From: Pseudomonas gingeri
GTDB taxonomy: Bacteria; Pseudomonadota; Gammaproteobacteria; Pseudomonadales; Pseudomonadaceae
DNA length: 41,468 nt
Reading direction: 5' to 3'
Assembly: GCF_013386115.1 (NCBI RefSeq)
Contig: NZ_JACAOR010000015.1
Span: 1-41,468, forward strand
Part shown: one piece after another, positions 7,684-17,533 of the stretch
Position numbering within the stretch: position 1 is the stretch's first letter
Layout: the number at the start of each line of letters is the position of its first letter
Position numbers and translations under genes: made by a program
The notes under the pieces: model-generated
The model's input: the letters and a program-made list of their open reading frames with translations, nothing else
What the model was told of the DNA's origin: nothing
Databases searched by the model: none

Positions 7684-8445
7684 TCATAAAGCTACCTCTA
7701 CCTGCCCGGGCGCGGTGACACGGGCTTTGATGACACGTTGCGAGTTGAGGTTCTTGATGCGGATCTGTTCGTTGAGCCCGCCATTGGACAGGGCTTCTCC
7801 CGGCATCTTCACTACCAGGCCACCGCTCGTCGCACTGATCACCACCTGGTCGCCCTTGCGGACCACTTCGGCCTGTTCCAGATGCACCAGGGTGATGACC
7901 TGATCCATGACCATTGGTCGGACAAGTTTCTGCCCGATGGCCTGGTCGGGCGAAGTCAGGAAGCCCTGGTTGATCAGGCTGATATCCCGCTCACGCAGCG
8001 CCACGTCACCCGGTTCGATGATGCCGGCACGCTTGAGCGGGCGGGTGGTCACCACCACGTCGCGGAACAGCTTGACCTGGGCCGGTACGAACACGGTCCA
8101 GGGCGAGGTGCCCTCGCAGCGGATTTTCACGGTGACCCGGCCAATCGGCGTCGCGGGGCTCTCCAGGCTGGCTGTCAATTCCTTGTCGCAGGCGGCCATG
8201 CGCAGGCGCGGATCCAGTTGATTGACCTGGATTTCATAACGACCTTCGGTTTGACTGGTAGCCAGGTAGTCTTCTACGGTGAACTCAAGAAAGCCTTGGG
8301 TCACGCCGATAAGCTGATCAGGCAGGGTCGCCGATTCCGCAAGGGCAGGGCCGCTGGGGTTCAGACAGCATAAAGCCGACAAAACCCAGAGCAATCTGCG
8401 GTACTGTGATGTCAGGCGTCGAAAAAATGTCGTTTGTGCTTTCAT
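7684..8445 (-). CDS. flgA: Flagellar P-ring chaperone FlgA
   Basis: The 253-residue protein has a signal peptide (basic TTFFRRLTSQYRR, hydrophobic LLWVLSALCCL, then ALAES as a likely signal-peptidase site near residue 36) and a C-terminal SAF domain (about 130-253) with PLKRAGIIEPGDV and AIGQKLVRPM. FlgA works in the periplasm, helping FlgI assemble into the P ring. The frame stays open far upstream into the opposite-strand cheV, so the start must be chosen; the ATG at 8445 gives a proper signal peptide. No Shine-Dalgarno precedes it, and an RpoN-type site lies so close that the transcript would begin nearly at the ATG. Confidence 0.9.
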   Translation of the reverse strand: MKAQTTFFRRLTSQYRRLLWVLSALCCLNPSGPALAESATLPDQLIGVTQGFLEFTVEDYLATSQTEGRYEIQVNQLDPRLRMAACDKELTASLESPATPIGRVTVKIRCEGTSPWTVFVPAQVKLFRDVVVTTRPLKRAGIIEPGDVALRERDISLINQGFLTSPDQAIGQKLVRPMVMDQVITLVHLEQAEVVRKGDQVVISATSGGLVVKMPGEALSNGGLNEQIRIKNLNSQRVIKARVTAPGQVEVAL

Positions 8446-8450
8446 AACAG

Positions 8451-8477
8451 TATAAAAAGCAAGGCCCGTGCCGTTTA
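8451..8477 (+). promoter_or_regulatory. Candidate sigma-28 promoter of cheV-cheR
   Basis: TATA (8451-8454), 15 bp, then GCCGTTTA (8470-8477) gives 9 of 12 matches to TAAA-N15-GCCGATAA. Chemotaxis genes are usual FliA targets. The site is weaker than the one at flgM. Confidence 0.5.
8459..8473 (-). promoter_or_regulatory. Candidate RpoN (sigma-54) promoter of flgA
   Basis: On the minus strand CGGCACGGGCCTTGC has the invariant GG (8472-8471), ten bases, then GC (8460-8459). Predicted transcription starts about 12 bases on, next to the flgA ATG at 8445. It overlaps the sigma-28-like site on the other strand. Confidence 0.6.
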
Positions 8478-8524
8478 CTCTTGAATGTGCATCGGATCTG
8501 AAGCTTTGGTGAGAGGGGTCAGGC

Positions 8525-9451
8525 ATGGCTGGTGTAATGGATTCGGTGAACCAGCGTACGCAACTGGTCGGGCAGAATCGCCTTGAACTGCTGTTGTTCC
8601 GTCTCGACGGCCAGCAGTTGTATGGAATCAACGTCTTCAAGGTACGCGAGGTGCTGCAATGCCCCAAGCTGACCCTGATGCCGAAGTCCAATCCGGTGGT
8701 GTGCGGTGTGGCGAATATTCGTGGGGCAACCATCCCGATCCTCGATCTGGCGATGGCCACGGGCTCCGGGGCACTCAAGGACCAGAGTAATCCGTTTGTG
8801 ATCATTACGGAGTACAACACCAAGACCCAGGGTTTCCTGGTGAAGTCGGTGGAGCGCATCGTCAACATGAACTGGGAAGAGATCCATCCGCCGCCCAAGG
8901 GCACCGGGCGCGATCACTACCTGACGGCAGTGACGCGAATCGACAACCAGTTGGTGGAGATCATCGACGTCGAGAAGATCCTGGCCGAGGTCTCGCCCAC
9001 GTCCGAGTCGATTTCCCTCGGCGTGGTCGATGTCGAGACCCAGAGCAAGGCGGTGTCGTTGCGGGTGCTGACGGTCGATGACTCGTCGGTGGCGCGCAAG
9101 CAGGTCACGCGCTGCCTGCAGACGGTCGGTGTCGAGGTGGTGGCGCTGAACGACGGCCGGCAGGCGCTGGATTACCTGCGCAAGCTGGTCGACGAGGGCA
9201 AGAAGCCGGAAGAAGAGTTCCTGATGATGATTTCGGACATCGAAATGCCCGAAATGGACGGCTATACCCTTACAGCGGAGATCCGCAACGATCCTCGCAT
9301 GCAAAAGTTGCATATCATCCTGCATACTTCCTTGTCGGGTGTCTTCAATCAGGCGATGGTGAAGAAGGTCGGTGCTGATGACTTCCTCGCCAAGTTCCGT
9401 CCTGATGACCTGGCATCCCGGGTGGTTGACCGGATCAAGGCAGCAGAATAA
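8525..9451 (+). CDS. cheV: Chemotaxis protein CheV (CheW-REC fusion)
   Basis: The 308-residue protein joins a CheW-like coupling domain (about residues 15-165; GINVFKVREVL, ANIRGATIPILDL) to a receiver domain (about 180-305) with acidic TVDDSS, phospho-acceptor D238 in ISDIEMPEMDG and lysine in FLAKF. CheV couples receptors to CheA and, when phosphorylated, tunes adaptation. A GAGAGGGG before the ATG at 8525 supports this start over ATG 8537. cheR follows after 52 bp in the same direction. Confidence 0.95.
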   Translation: MAGVMDSVNQRTQLVGQNRLELLLFRLDGQQLYGINVFKVREVLQCPKLTLMPKSNPVVCGVANIRGATIPILDLAMATGSGALKDQSNPFVIITEYNTKTQGFLVKSVERIVNMNWEEIHPPPKGTGRDHYLTAVTRIDNQLVEIIDVEKILAEVSPTSESISLGVVDVETQSKAVSLRVLTVDDSSVARKQVTRCLQTVGVEVVALNDGRQALDYLRKLVDEGKKPEEEFLMMISDIEMPEMDGYTLTAEIRNDPRMQKLHIILHTSLSGVFNQAMVKKVGADDFLAKFRPDDLASRVVDRIKAAE

Positions 9452-9503
9452 CGGCCGGGGACTTTCGTCCCCGGCGGTACAGACGATTTAAGAGGCGGCA
9501 TCA

Positions 9504-10331
9504 TTGTCTACGGGTAATTTGGATTTCGAACAGTTCCGGGTCTTCCTGGAAAAGGCCTGTGGCATTCTGCTCGGTGAAAACAAGCAATATCTGGTTTCCA
9601 GCCGTCTCAACAAACTGATGGAACAGCAAGGCATCAAGTCTCTGGGCGAGTTGGTCCAGAAGATCCAGGCCCAGCCGCGCAGCGGTTTGCGCGAGCAGGT
9701 GGTGGATGCCATGACCACCAACGAAACCCTGTGGTTTCGCGACACCTATCCGTTTGAAGTGCTCAAGGGCAAGGTATTGCCGGAAGCGATCAAGGCCAGT
9801 CCCGGACAGCGCCTGCGTATCTGGTCGGCGGCCTGTTCATCGGGGCAGGAACCCTATTCGATCTCGATGTCGATCGACGAGTTCGAGCGGACCAACATGG
9901 GCCAGTTGAAGGCGGGCGCGCAGATCGTCGCCACCGACCTGTCGGGGCTGATGCTGACCAACTGCAAGACGGGGGAGTACGACAGCCTGGCCATCGGTCG
10001 TGGCTTGTCCCCCGAGCGCCTGCAGCGTTACTTCGATCCGAAAGGGCCGGGCCGCTGGGCGGTCAAGGCGCCGATCAAGAGCCGGGTCGAGTTCCGTTCG
10101 TTCAACCTGCTGGACAGCTACGCCAGCCTGGGCAAGTTCGATATCGTGTTCTGCCGTAACGTGCTGATCTACTTCTCCGCCGAGGTGAAGAAGGACATCC
10201 TCATGCGTATTCACGGGACCCTCAAGCCGGGCGGCTATCTGTTCCTCGGTGCCTCCGAGGCCCTGAACGGCCTGCCGGACCATTACCAGATGGTGCAATG
10301 CAGTCCTGGAATCATCTACCAGGCCAAGTAG
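9504..10331 (+). CDS. cheR: Chemotaxis protein methyltransferase CheR
   Basis: This 275-residue protein has the CheR all-helical N-terminal domain (about residues 5-75) and the SAM-dependent methyltransferase domain, with RIWSAACSSGQEPYS as the SAM motif and FDIVFCRNVLIYF as motif IV. It methylates glutamates on chemoreceptors. The start appears to be TTG at 9504: AAGAGG (9490-9495) is 8 bases before it and no ATG or GTG lies near. A strong terminator follows 20 bases after the stop, ending the cheVR unit. Confidence 0.94.
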   Translation: MSTGNLDFEQFRVFLEKACGILLGENKQYLVSSRLNKLMEQQGIKSLGELVQKIQAQPRSGLREQVVDAMTTNETLWFRDTYPFEVLKGKVLPEAIKASPGQRLRIWSAACSSGQEPYSISMSIDEFERTNMGQLKAGAQIVATDLSGLMLTNCKTGEYDSLAIGRGLSPERLQRYFDPKGPGRWAVKAPIKSRVEFRSFNLLDSYASLGKFDIVFCRNVLIYFSAEVKKDILMRIHGTLKPGGYLFLGASEALNGLPDHYQMVQCSPGIIYQAK

Positions 10332-10350
10332 GCAGCAGGTCCAACGCAGA

Positions 10351-10380
10351 AAAGGGAGCCCCGGGGGCTCCCTTTTTTTT
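10351..10380 (+). terminator. Terminator after cheR
   Basis: AAAGGGAGCCCC pairs with GGGGCTCCC and is followed by eight Ts. It separates cheVR from the RpoN-driven flgB operon. Confidence 0.92.
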
Positions 10381-10501
10381 GCCACTTTTCTTGCCGCCCG
10401 CCTTGCCGCTTTGCTGACGCGTGGCGGAAATGCTTTGCCGCTTTTCTGGCATTGCCGCTGTCTGCCACCCCGCAAAGCCTTGATTTACGGCCTTTGAGGA
10501 A

Positions 10502-10518
10502 TTGGCATGGGGCTTGCT
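10502..10518 (+). promoter_or_regulatory. RpoN (sigma-54) promoter of flgBCDE
   Basis: TTGGCATGGGGCTTGCT fits the sigma-54 consensus TTGGCAC-N5-TTGCT closely, with GG (10504-10505), ten bases and GC (10516-10517). The predicted start is near 10529, about 50 bases before the flgB ATG. FleQ is the expected activator for this operon in Pseudomonas. Confidence 0.9.
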
Positions 10519-10579
10519 ATAGCTCTGTCAACGAAAAGCCTGTTTCAACGATCAGGTCAACTCTTGAAGGTTTCCCGAC

Positions 10580-10987
10580 ATGAGCATCAGCTTCGATAAA
10601 GCGCTCGGTATCCATGAGAAAGCCCTGGGCTTCCGCGCCCAACGTGCCGAAGTGCTGGCCAACAACATCGCCAACGCCGACACCCCGAACTACAAGGCTC
10701 GGGACATGGACTTTTCCTCGGTGCTCGCCGAGCAGAGCGAAAAGGCCAAGAACGGCACCTTCGCCCTCAACACCACCAACAGCCGTCATATCGAAGCCCA
10801 GGGCCTGAGCGATGGCGATGCGGCGTTGCAATACCGCACGCCGATGCAGCCGTCGATCGACCAGAACACCGTGGATGCGCAGATCGAGCAATCGAACTAT
10901 GCACAGAACGCGGTCGACTTCCAGGCCAGCTTCACCCTGCTCAACAGTAAATTCAAAGGGCTGGTGTCAGCCCTGCGTGGAGAGTAA
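10580..10987 (+). CDS. flgB: Flagellar proximal rod protein FlgB
   Basis: The 135-residue rod protein has the conserved rod N terminus FRAQRAEVLANNIANADTPNYKARDMDF and the C-terminal coiled-coil helix SNYAQNAVDFQASFTLLNSKFKGL, lengths as in other FlgB proteins. FlgB forms the base of the rod next to the MS ring. It is first in the flgBCDE operon, with GAAGG as ribosome binding site and flgC starting 3 bases after its stop. Confidence 0.96.
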   Translation: MSISFDKALGIHEKALGFRAQRAEVLANNIANADTPNYKARDMDFSSVLAEQSEKAKNGTFALNTTNSRHIEAQGLSDGDAALQYRTPMQPSIDQNTVDAQIEQSNYAQNAVDFQASFTLLNSKFKGLVSALRGE

Positions 10988-10990
10988 GCC

Positions 10991-11434
10991 ATGTCCCTCG
11001 CCAGCGTTTTCAACATTGCCGGTAGCGGCATGAGTGCCCAGACCACTCGCCTGAACACCGTCGCCAGTAACATCGCCAACGCCGAGACCGTCTCGTCGAG
11101 TATCGACAAGACCTACCGTGCGCGCCACCCGGTGTTCGCCACCATGTTCCAGAACGGCCAGAGCGGCGGCAGCGATTCGTTGTTCCAGAACCAGGACGCG
11201 GCCGGTCAGGGCGTTCAGGTGATGGGCGTGGTCGAGGACCAGAGCAACCTGGAAGCCCGCTACGAACCGAACCATCCGGCGGCCGACGCCAAGGGGTATG
11301 TCTACTACCCGAACGTCAACGTGGTCGAGGAAATGGCCGACATGATCTCTGCCAGCCGCTCGTTCCAGACCAACGCGGAAATGATGAACACCGCCAAGAC
11401 CATGATGCAGAAGGTTCTGACCCTGGGTCAGTGA
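10991..11434 (+). CDS. flgC: Flagellar proximal rod protein FlgC
   Basis: The 147-residue protein has the rod-family N terminus (SGMSAQTTRLNTVASNIANAETV) and the C-terminal signature YPNVNVVEEMADMISASRSF plus a helix ending KVLTLGQ. FlgC joins FlgB and FlgF in the proximal rod. It is tightly linked to flgB and is followed 15 bases later by flgD, so all three are one transcript. Confidence 0.96.
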   Translation: MSLASVFNIAGSGMSAQTTRLNTVASNIANAETVSSSIDKTYRARHPVFATMFQNGQSGGSDSLFQNQDAAGQGVQVMGVVEDQSNLEARYEPNHPAADAKGYVYYPNVNVVEEMADMISASRSFQTNAEMMNTAKTMMQKVLTLGQ

Positions 11435-11449
11435 TAAGGGGCGACAGCC

Positions 11450-12178
11450 ATGAGTGTTTCCGATTCCACCAGCGGTCCCAGCCTCAACGACATCATCAAC
11501 GCCTCCAACCAGAAGGTGGCGAATAACAGCAACACCGATCCACTGGGCAACGCCATCGGCGGTGCCACCGGCGGGCAGACCCTGGGCAAGGACGCGTTCC
11601 TGAAATTGCTGGTGACCCAGCTCAAGAACCAGAACCCGCTGGATCCCCAGGACAACAGCGCCTTCGTCGCCCAGCTGGCCCAGTTCAGCAGCCTGGAAGG
11701 CATTACCACGCTCAACACCAGCGTGAACAACATCGCCGGTGCCTTCCAGTCGTCCCAGGCCCTGCAGGCCTCGTCGCTGGTCGGCCGCTCGGTCATCGTG
11801 CCGACCGACAAGGCCGTGGTCGATACCAGCAAGCCGTTTACCGGCACGGTGACGATCCCGAGTTCCGTGGACAACCTGACCCTGAAGATCACCGACTCCA
11901 CCGGCAAGGTGGTCAGGACCATCGACATGGGCAGCCAGAAAGCCGGCAACGCCGCTTTCGCCTGGGATGGCAAGGACGATTCGGGCACCTTGCTGGCCAA
12001 CGGTACCTACACCTTCAATGCCACCTCGCAGATCGACAGCAAGGCGACCGCCATGGTCACCAACCTGCCGGCGACCGTCAGCAGCGTAAGCCTGGGTCAG
12101 AACGGCGGCGAAATGATGCTTAACCTGGCGGGCCTGGGCAGCATTGCTCTGTCCAAAGTCCAGACCATTGGCCTGTAA
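11450..12178 (+). CDS. flgD: Hook-capping scaffold FlgD
   Basis: The 242-residue protein has the N-terminal FlgD motif LGKDAFLKLLVTQLKNQNPLDP (about residues 45-66) and AQLAQFSSLEGI, then two beta domains with FAWDGKDDSGTLLANGTY, the usual FLG_D Ig-like insert. FlgD caps the growing hook and is shed when the hook is finished. Its N terminus is Ser/Asn-rich and disordered, typical of exported axial proteins. Confidence 0.95.
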   Translation: MSVSDSTSGPSLNDIINASNQKVANNSNTDPLGNAIGGATGGQTLGKDAFLKLLVTQLKNQNPLDPQDNSAFVAQLAQFSSLEGITTLNTSVNNIAGAFQSSQALQASSLVGRSVIVPTDKAVVDTSKPFTGTVTIPSSVDNLTLKITDSTGKVVRTIDMGSQKAGNAAFAWDGKDDSGTLLANGTYTFNATSQIDSKATAMVTNLPATVSSVSLGQNGGEMMLNLAGLGSIALSKVQTIGL

Positions 12179-12210
12179 GAGCCGACCAACGCGAAACAAA
12201 GGAGTGAGTT

Positions 12211-13548
12211 ATGTCTTTTAATATCGGTTTGAGCGGTCTCAATGCGGCCCAGAAACAGCTCGACGTAACCGGCAACAACATTGCCAACGTCAACACCACC
12301 GGCTTCAAATCCTCCCGCGCGGAATTCGAGGACGTCTACTCGGCGACCAAGCTGGGTGTGGCCGCCAAGACCATCGGTAACGGTGTGAACCTGGCCAACG
12401 TTTCGCAGAACTTCGGCAACGGTGGCATGACCGCCACCGGCAACGCGCTGGACATGGGTATCCAGGGCAACGGTTTCTTCACCCTGAGCAGCAACGGTTC
12501 GCTGAGCTATACCCGTGCCGGTACCTTCAAGACCGACAAGGACGGCTACATCACCAACTCCGACGGTACTGCCCGCCTGCAAGGTTTTGCCGCCGACTCC
12601 AAGGGCAATATCATTCCGGGCGTACTGACCGACCTGCGCATCGACGTATCGAACCTGCCACCGCAGACCAGCACCACGGTGGGTGCGACGATCAACCTCG
12701 ATTCGAAGTCGCCGGTGATCAACCAGGCAACCACGCCGTTCGACCCGTCGAACCAGGCGAGCTACACCAAGCCGTTCAGCTCCGATATCTATGACACCCA
12801 GGGTAACAAGCACTCGCTGGACCAGTATGTGGTCAAGACCGGCGCCAATACCTGGAACGTCTACACACTGATCGACGGGCGCAACCCGAATGGCACGGCG
12901 GCTACCGTTCCGACCGTACCGCCTACCGTTCCGCCTGCCGCGACCGACCCTGTGCCGGTGGCAATGGTCTTTGACTCCTCGGGTAAACTGCAGAGTATTG
13001 GTGGTGTCGCGGGTGCAACGACAATCCCGGTCCTGGGTTGGGTTCCGGGTGTCGTGACCAACGGTGTTTGGGCTGCCAACGGTGCGGGTTCCAACGATCC
13101 TACTGGCAAGGGCATCACGAGCGATTGGTCGAAGACTACCCAGTTCAACGCCGATACTTCCCGTGCCAACATCATCAGCGATGGCTATGCCACCGGCCAG
13201 ATCACCGATATCAGCATCGATGGCACCGGTACCATTTTCGCCAACTTCAGCAACAACCAGCACAAGGCTATCGGCCAGGTCGCGGTGGCGAGCTTCACCA
13301 ACGAGCAGGGTCTGCAGCCGAAAGGCGGCACCGCCTGGGTGCAGACCTTTGCTTCGGGCCAACCCGCCTACGACGGTGGTCAGGTCGGTACCAACGGTTC
13401 GATCGTTTCCGGCAACCTGGAAGGCTCCAACGTCGACCTGACCAGCGAGCTGGTGGACCTGATCAAGGGCCAGAGCTACTACCAGGCCAACGCCAAGACC
13501 ATCTCCACCCAGAGCACCATCATGCAGACCATCATCCAGATGACCTGA
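12211..13548 (+). CDS. flgE: Flagellar hook protein FlgE
   Basis: The 445-residue hook subunit has the axial N terminus (SFNIGLSGLNAAQKQLDVTGNNIANVNT), the FlgE core (MGIQGNGFFTLS, GYITNSDGTARLQGF), and the C-terminal coil (SNVDLTSELVDLIKGQSYYQANAKTI). Residues about 230-250 are a Pro/Val/Thr-rich linker (TVPTVPPTVPPAATDP), an insert in the surface domain. AAGGAG precedes the ATG. A terminator follows at once, so the operon stops here instead of continuing to flgF, which would be the usual next gene. Confidence 0.96.
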   Translation: MSFNIGLSGLNAAQKQLDVTGNNIANVNTTGFKSSRAEFEDVYSATKLGVAAKTIGNGVNLANVSQNFGNGGMTATGNALDMGIQGNGFFTLSSNGSLSYTRAGTFKTDKDGYITNSDGTARLQGFAADSKGNIIPGVLTDLRIDVSNLPPQTSTTVGATINLDSKSPVINQATTPFDPSNQASYTKPFSSDIYDTQGNKHSLDQYVVKTGANTWNVYTLIDGRNPNGTAATVPTVPPTVPPAATDPVPVAMVFDSSGKLQSIGGVAGATTIPVLGWVPGVVTNGVWAANGAGSNDPTGKGITSDWSKTTQFNADTSRANIISDGYATGQITDISIDGTGTIFANFSNNQHKAIGQVAVASFTNEQGLQPKGGTAWVQTFASGQPAYDGGQVGTNGSIVSGNLEGSNVDLTSELVDLIKGQSYYQANAKTISTQSTIMQTIIQMT

Positions 13549-13576
13549 TAATGGCTGGCTGAAGACGCTCCACCAG

Positions 13577-13602
13577 AAAAGCCCCTTGATCGGGGCTTTT
13601 TT
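13577..13602 (+). terminator. Terminator after flgE
   Basis: AAAAGCCCC and GGGGCTTTT form a stem around TTGATC, followed by more Ts. It closes the flgBCDE transcript. Confidence 0.92.
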
Positions 13603-13606
13603 GTGC

Positions 13607-13666
13607 CTGGCTGTCGCACTCGGTATTCTGGGCTGGCTGTCGCACTCGGCATTCTGGCCTGGCTGT
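13607..13666. repeat. 26-bp tandem repeat, 2.3 copies
   Basis: CTGGCTGTCGCACTCGG-type units run 13607-13632 and 13633-13658, differing at two positions, with a third partial copy (CTGGCTGT) at 13659-13666. It directly abuts the REP pair. Confidence 0.85.
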
Positions 13667-13671
13667 TTATC

Positions 13672-13758
13672 GTAGGAGCCGGCTTGCTGGCGATAGCGGT
13701 GTCTCAGGCAGCCCATTTGCTGGCTGTCCTGTCTCAATCGCCAGCACGCCAGCCCCCC
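13672..13758. repeat. REP pair in inverted orientation (REPIN-like)
   Basis: GTAGGAGCCGGCTTGCTGGC lies at about 13672-13691 (CGATAGCGGTGTC follows) and the opposite-strand form ATCGCCAGCACGCCAGC at about 13738-13754. Two head-to-head REP sequences separated by about 40 bp form the unit known in Pseudomonas as a REPIN, a RAYT-mobilised element. Confidence 0.75.
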
Positions 13759-13814
13759 TCCACACACATCGGTCATCCGTGTCACCTGGGAGTCGGGCGC
13801 TCCATTCGCCAGGC

Positions 13815-13857
13815 AAAAGAAAACCCCCGCCAGACCCGGGGTCTGGCGGGGGCTTTC
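13815..13857 (-). terminator. Terminator of nrdA
   Basis: CCCCCGCCAGAC and GTCTGGCGGGGG form a 12-bp stem around CCGGG. On the minus strand it is followed by TTTTCTTTT, so it ends nrdA transcription, and nrdB cannot be co-transcribed from here. Confidence 0.9.
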
Positions 13858-13890
13858 GGGTTCGCGCCCGAAGGCGCTTGCCCGCTCAGC

Positions 13891-16797
<2,907 letters not shown>

Positions 16798-17195
16798 GGG
16801 TGTCTCCACGTTCTTTATGTTTGTTTGGGCACCACGAAGGTGCCCACCGTTCCGTCCTGAAGCACTACAACCGACGAGCGTCGTCGGGCATAACCACTTC
16901 GGGACAGGAGGAAGGGGGCTGTGGGCGCCGCTTCCTTGCCGAAGTTTCACTGGCGGCGGGCCATGGCCCGCTGCCGAATTCCTGGTGGGTGACAGTCATG
17001 TACTGCAACACCCGTACCGTTTTCCCGCGCAGAAGGGGAAAACGGCTGCCATCCGCACGCGCGGTTTGGTCTTCTGAAAATCTGTTTAGTTCAACCCCAC
17101 GGAAGCAAGAAAAGAGCTTGAGTTTCTCGTCCGAAATGTGTTTGGGTTTTTTGACGGAAAACCCTACATCTAGGGTTTTTTTGCCGCCGGGCTAC
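16798..17195 (-). other. Long structured 5' leader of nrdA
   Basis: About 400 bases separate the candidate promoter from the nrdA ATG. They contain perfect hairpins: GGGCACC/GGTGCCC (16827-16845), CCGACGA/TCGTCGG (16871-16887), the self-complementary GCGGGCCATGGCCCGC (16956-16971) and CCGTTTTCCC/GGGAAAACGG (17017-17045). None has a T-tract, and I do not recognise a known riboswitch. No gene is seen here. Confidence 0.6.
17161..17176 (-). promoter_or_regulatory. Candidate NrdR box 1
   Basis: ACCCTACATCTAGGGT matches 12 of 16 positions of the palindromic NrdR consensus (aCaCwAtATaTwGtGt). NrdR represses ribonucleotide reductase genes by binding two boxes about three helical turns apart. Confidence 0.65.
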
Positions 17196-17207
17196 AAGAT
17201 AATGCGT
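17192..17207 (-). promoter_or_regulatory. Candidate NrdR box 2
   Basis: CTACAAGATAATGCGT matches 11 of 16 consensus positions. Its centre is exactly 31 bp from box 1, the spacing expected for paired NrdR boxes, and it overlaps the -10 element of the candidate nrdA promoter. Confidence 0.55.
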
Positions 17208-17225
17208 TTTTGGGGGCGATTGCAA
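17196..17225 (-). promoter_or_regulatory. Candidate sigma-70 promoter of nrdA
   Basis: On the minus strand TTGCAA (17225-17220), 18 bp, then TATCTT (17201-17196). The -10 falls inside NrdR-like box 2, consistent with repression by promoter occlusion. Confidence 0.5.
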
Positions 17226-17533
17226 CGTGCTACCTGTGGATAAATCTGTGCGTAATTTGTGTATGAAAGCCTGAAAGCGCGTGTAGGCCACGGCAGCACT
17301 GGACCGGACCGTTTGTCACTGTTTTTTACCGCCCGGACAGGGCCGGGACGGATTTTTGCGGGCGCGAACCCTATCACAGAAAATACCCATCACCGAGTGC
17401 AAATCCTGGCGTGTGTGCTATTGCCGCACCGTTGCTACAATCGGCCGATCGCATGCTTTCACTCTCCGCTCCCATCATGACAAAAAGACGAGCGGACCCT
17501 TTCCCAACCGAGATTTGCAAGCAGAGGTAATCC
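17208..17533. other. Divergent region between nrdA and the RstA-like regulator
   Basis: Apart from the promoter -35 and the DnaA-like boxes, the segment 17270-17520 shows no gene and no strong promoter to the eye. The plus-strand promoter of the regulator must lie here. Confidence 0.4.
17235..17266 (-). promoter_or_regulatory. Cluster of three DnaA-like boxes upstream of nrdA
   Basis: TGTGGATAA (17235-17243) is a perfect DnaA box (TTATCCACA on minus). TGTGCGTAA (17247-17255) and TGTGTATGA (17258-17266) are one-mismatch boxes in the same orientation, 12 and 11 bp apart. DnaA boxes regulate nrd in E. coli, where they couple dNTP synthesis to replication. Confidence 0.6.

Larger units (their letters stand above)
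13549..13890. other. Convergent intergenic region between flgE and nrdA
   Basis: The region holds the flgE terminator, the 26-bp tandem repeat, the REP pair and the nrdA terminator. No gene is present. Neither flgF nor nrdB, the expected neighbours, is here. Confidence 0.7.

Noticed and set aside
16798..17195. Cobalamin riboswitch in the nrdA leader
   Set aside because: A GCCAGTG looks near the B12-box GCCACTG, but the other conserved boxes are not seen, and class Ia NrdA is not B12-dependent.
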